DNA of 64,000 nucleotides from Micromonospora trifolii. Its GTDB lineage: Bacteria; Actinomycetota; Actinomycetes; Mycobacteriales; Micromonosporaceae. Both the position numbers and the translations under genes were made by a program. Below are positions 63,691 to 64,000 of this stretch, in pieces; the first letter of the stretch is position 1, and each line of letters starts with the position of its first letter. The notes below the pieces were generated by a model. It was not told the origin of the DNA, did no database searches, and worked only from the letters and a program-made list of their open reading frames with translations. The DNA lies in assembly GCF_022229005.1 (NCBI RefSeq), contig NZ_JAKKFD010000013.1:1-64000 (forward strand), written 5' to 3'.

Positions 63691-64000
63691 ATGCACTCCG
63701 ACGCGTCCCCCTTCTTCATCGGTCCCCACCGGTTCGATGCCCCCGACGACGACGTGGGCCCGACCCTGGACCGCCGCTACAACCTGCGACCGAGGCCCGG
63801 TGAGCGGGTGCTCGGGCGATACCCGCTGGTGGTCGCGGGCTACCTGCTCGGGCCGAGCGAGGTGCGACGCCGTTGGCAGTTGCCCGAGCCGGTCGCGGTG
63901 ACCGTCACCGACCAACGGATCTGCTGGGTGGGCAGTGGCTCGCAGCTGTCGCTGGTCGCCGACGGGACGCACCGGGCCCGACCACCCGCTCGACTGAACG
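63691..64000 (+). CDS. hypothetical protein, truncated at window end
   Basis: Open frame from ATG 63691 (or GTG 63685, nearer a GGAAGG) running off the window without a stop, 103 codons visible. Begins MHSDASPFFIGPHRFDAPDDD; later GERVLGRYPLVVAGYLLGP and VAVTVTDQRICWVG, a pattern similar to PH-like domains in actinobacterial proteins of unknown role. Not recognised further. Confidence 0.6.
   Translation, partial: MHSDASPFFIGPHRFDAPDDDVGPTLDRRYNLRPRPGERVLGRYPLVVAGYLLGPSEVRRRWQLPEPVAVTVTDQRICWVGSGSQLSLVADGTHRARPPARLN

Overview
The window is high-GC actinobacterial DNA. GTG starts are frequent, ATGA/GTGA stop-start overlaps are common, and markers include EttA, LigB-type ligase, GlbO-type globin, ANTAR and SigE-family regulators, and GTTT-GGGTA stress-promoter motifs. 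The gene content looks like Micromonospora or a close relative (Micromonosporaceae). That is inferred from remembered family sequences, not from a search.

1-11.6 kb: an eleven-gene minus-strand operon for complete tryptophan/kynurenine catabolism by meta-cleavage. The order is tryptophan dioxygenase, kynureninase, kynurenine monooxygenase, semialdehyde dehydrogenase, hydratase, acetaldehyde dehydrogenase, hydroxy-oxovalerate aldolase, oxalocrotonate decarboxylase, aminomuconate deaminase, hydroxyanthranilate dioxygenase, ACMS decarboxylase. A divergent Lrp/AsnC regulator sits at its head, and formylkynurenine formamidase is absent. 11.6-24 kb: a tail-anchored secreted protein with a sortase, a double-HTH MerR regulator divergent from an erythromycin-esterase-like enzyme, an HNH nuclease, MscS and MFS membrane proteins, globin, YbjN, a thioesterase pair and EttA. 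24-30 kb: a ribbon-helix-helix/PIN toxin-antitoxin pair, then otsA and an otsB-GH15 fusion. Right after the fusion lies a ~1-kb low-GC insert that carries one secreted cysteine-rich protein and is bounded by a 28-bp duplication of the fusion gene's 3' end.

30-50 kb: cobalamin genes in three minus-strand blocks (cobA/cysG-like, cobT, cobC; cobB with a GNAT gene; cobQ, cobD), interleaved with a class A PBP, SURF1, LigB, peptidases, a uridine-kinase-like P-loop protein and a rhodanese. The cobB product lacks its expected amidotransferase cysteine. A 712-bp gene-free stretch before cobQ holds two tandem-repeat arrays, a 79-bp direct repeat and a long palindrome. 49.5-53.2 kb: an SSB, an HPF-like ribosome factor with a stress-type promoter and a 16-codon upstream ORF, a lysophospholipase-like hydrolase, a hypothetical gene and tRNA-Arg(TCT).

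53.2-64 kb: a regulatory stretch. It has a MerR gene behind a long structured leader, a SigE-family sigma factor with its membrane partner, a STAS protein, a GAF-ANTAR protein, a Rho-N-like basic protein, a lipoprotein and a VOC protein. It ends with a NarL-type kinase, a degenerate kinase-like membrane protein and a response regulator with overlapping genes, and a hypothetical gene cut by the window end.
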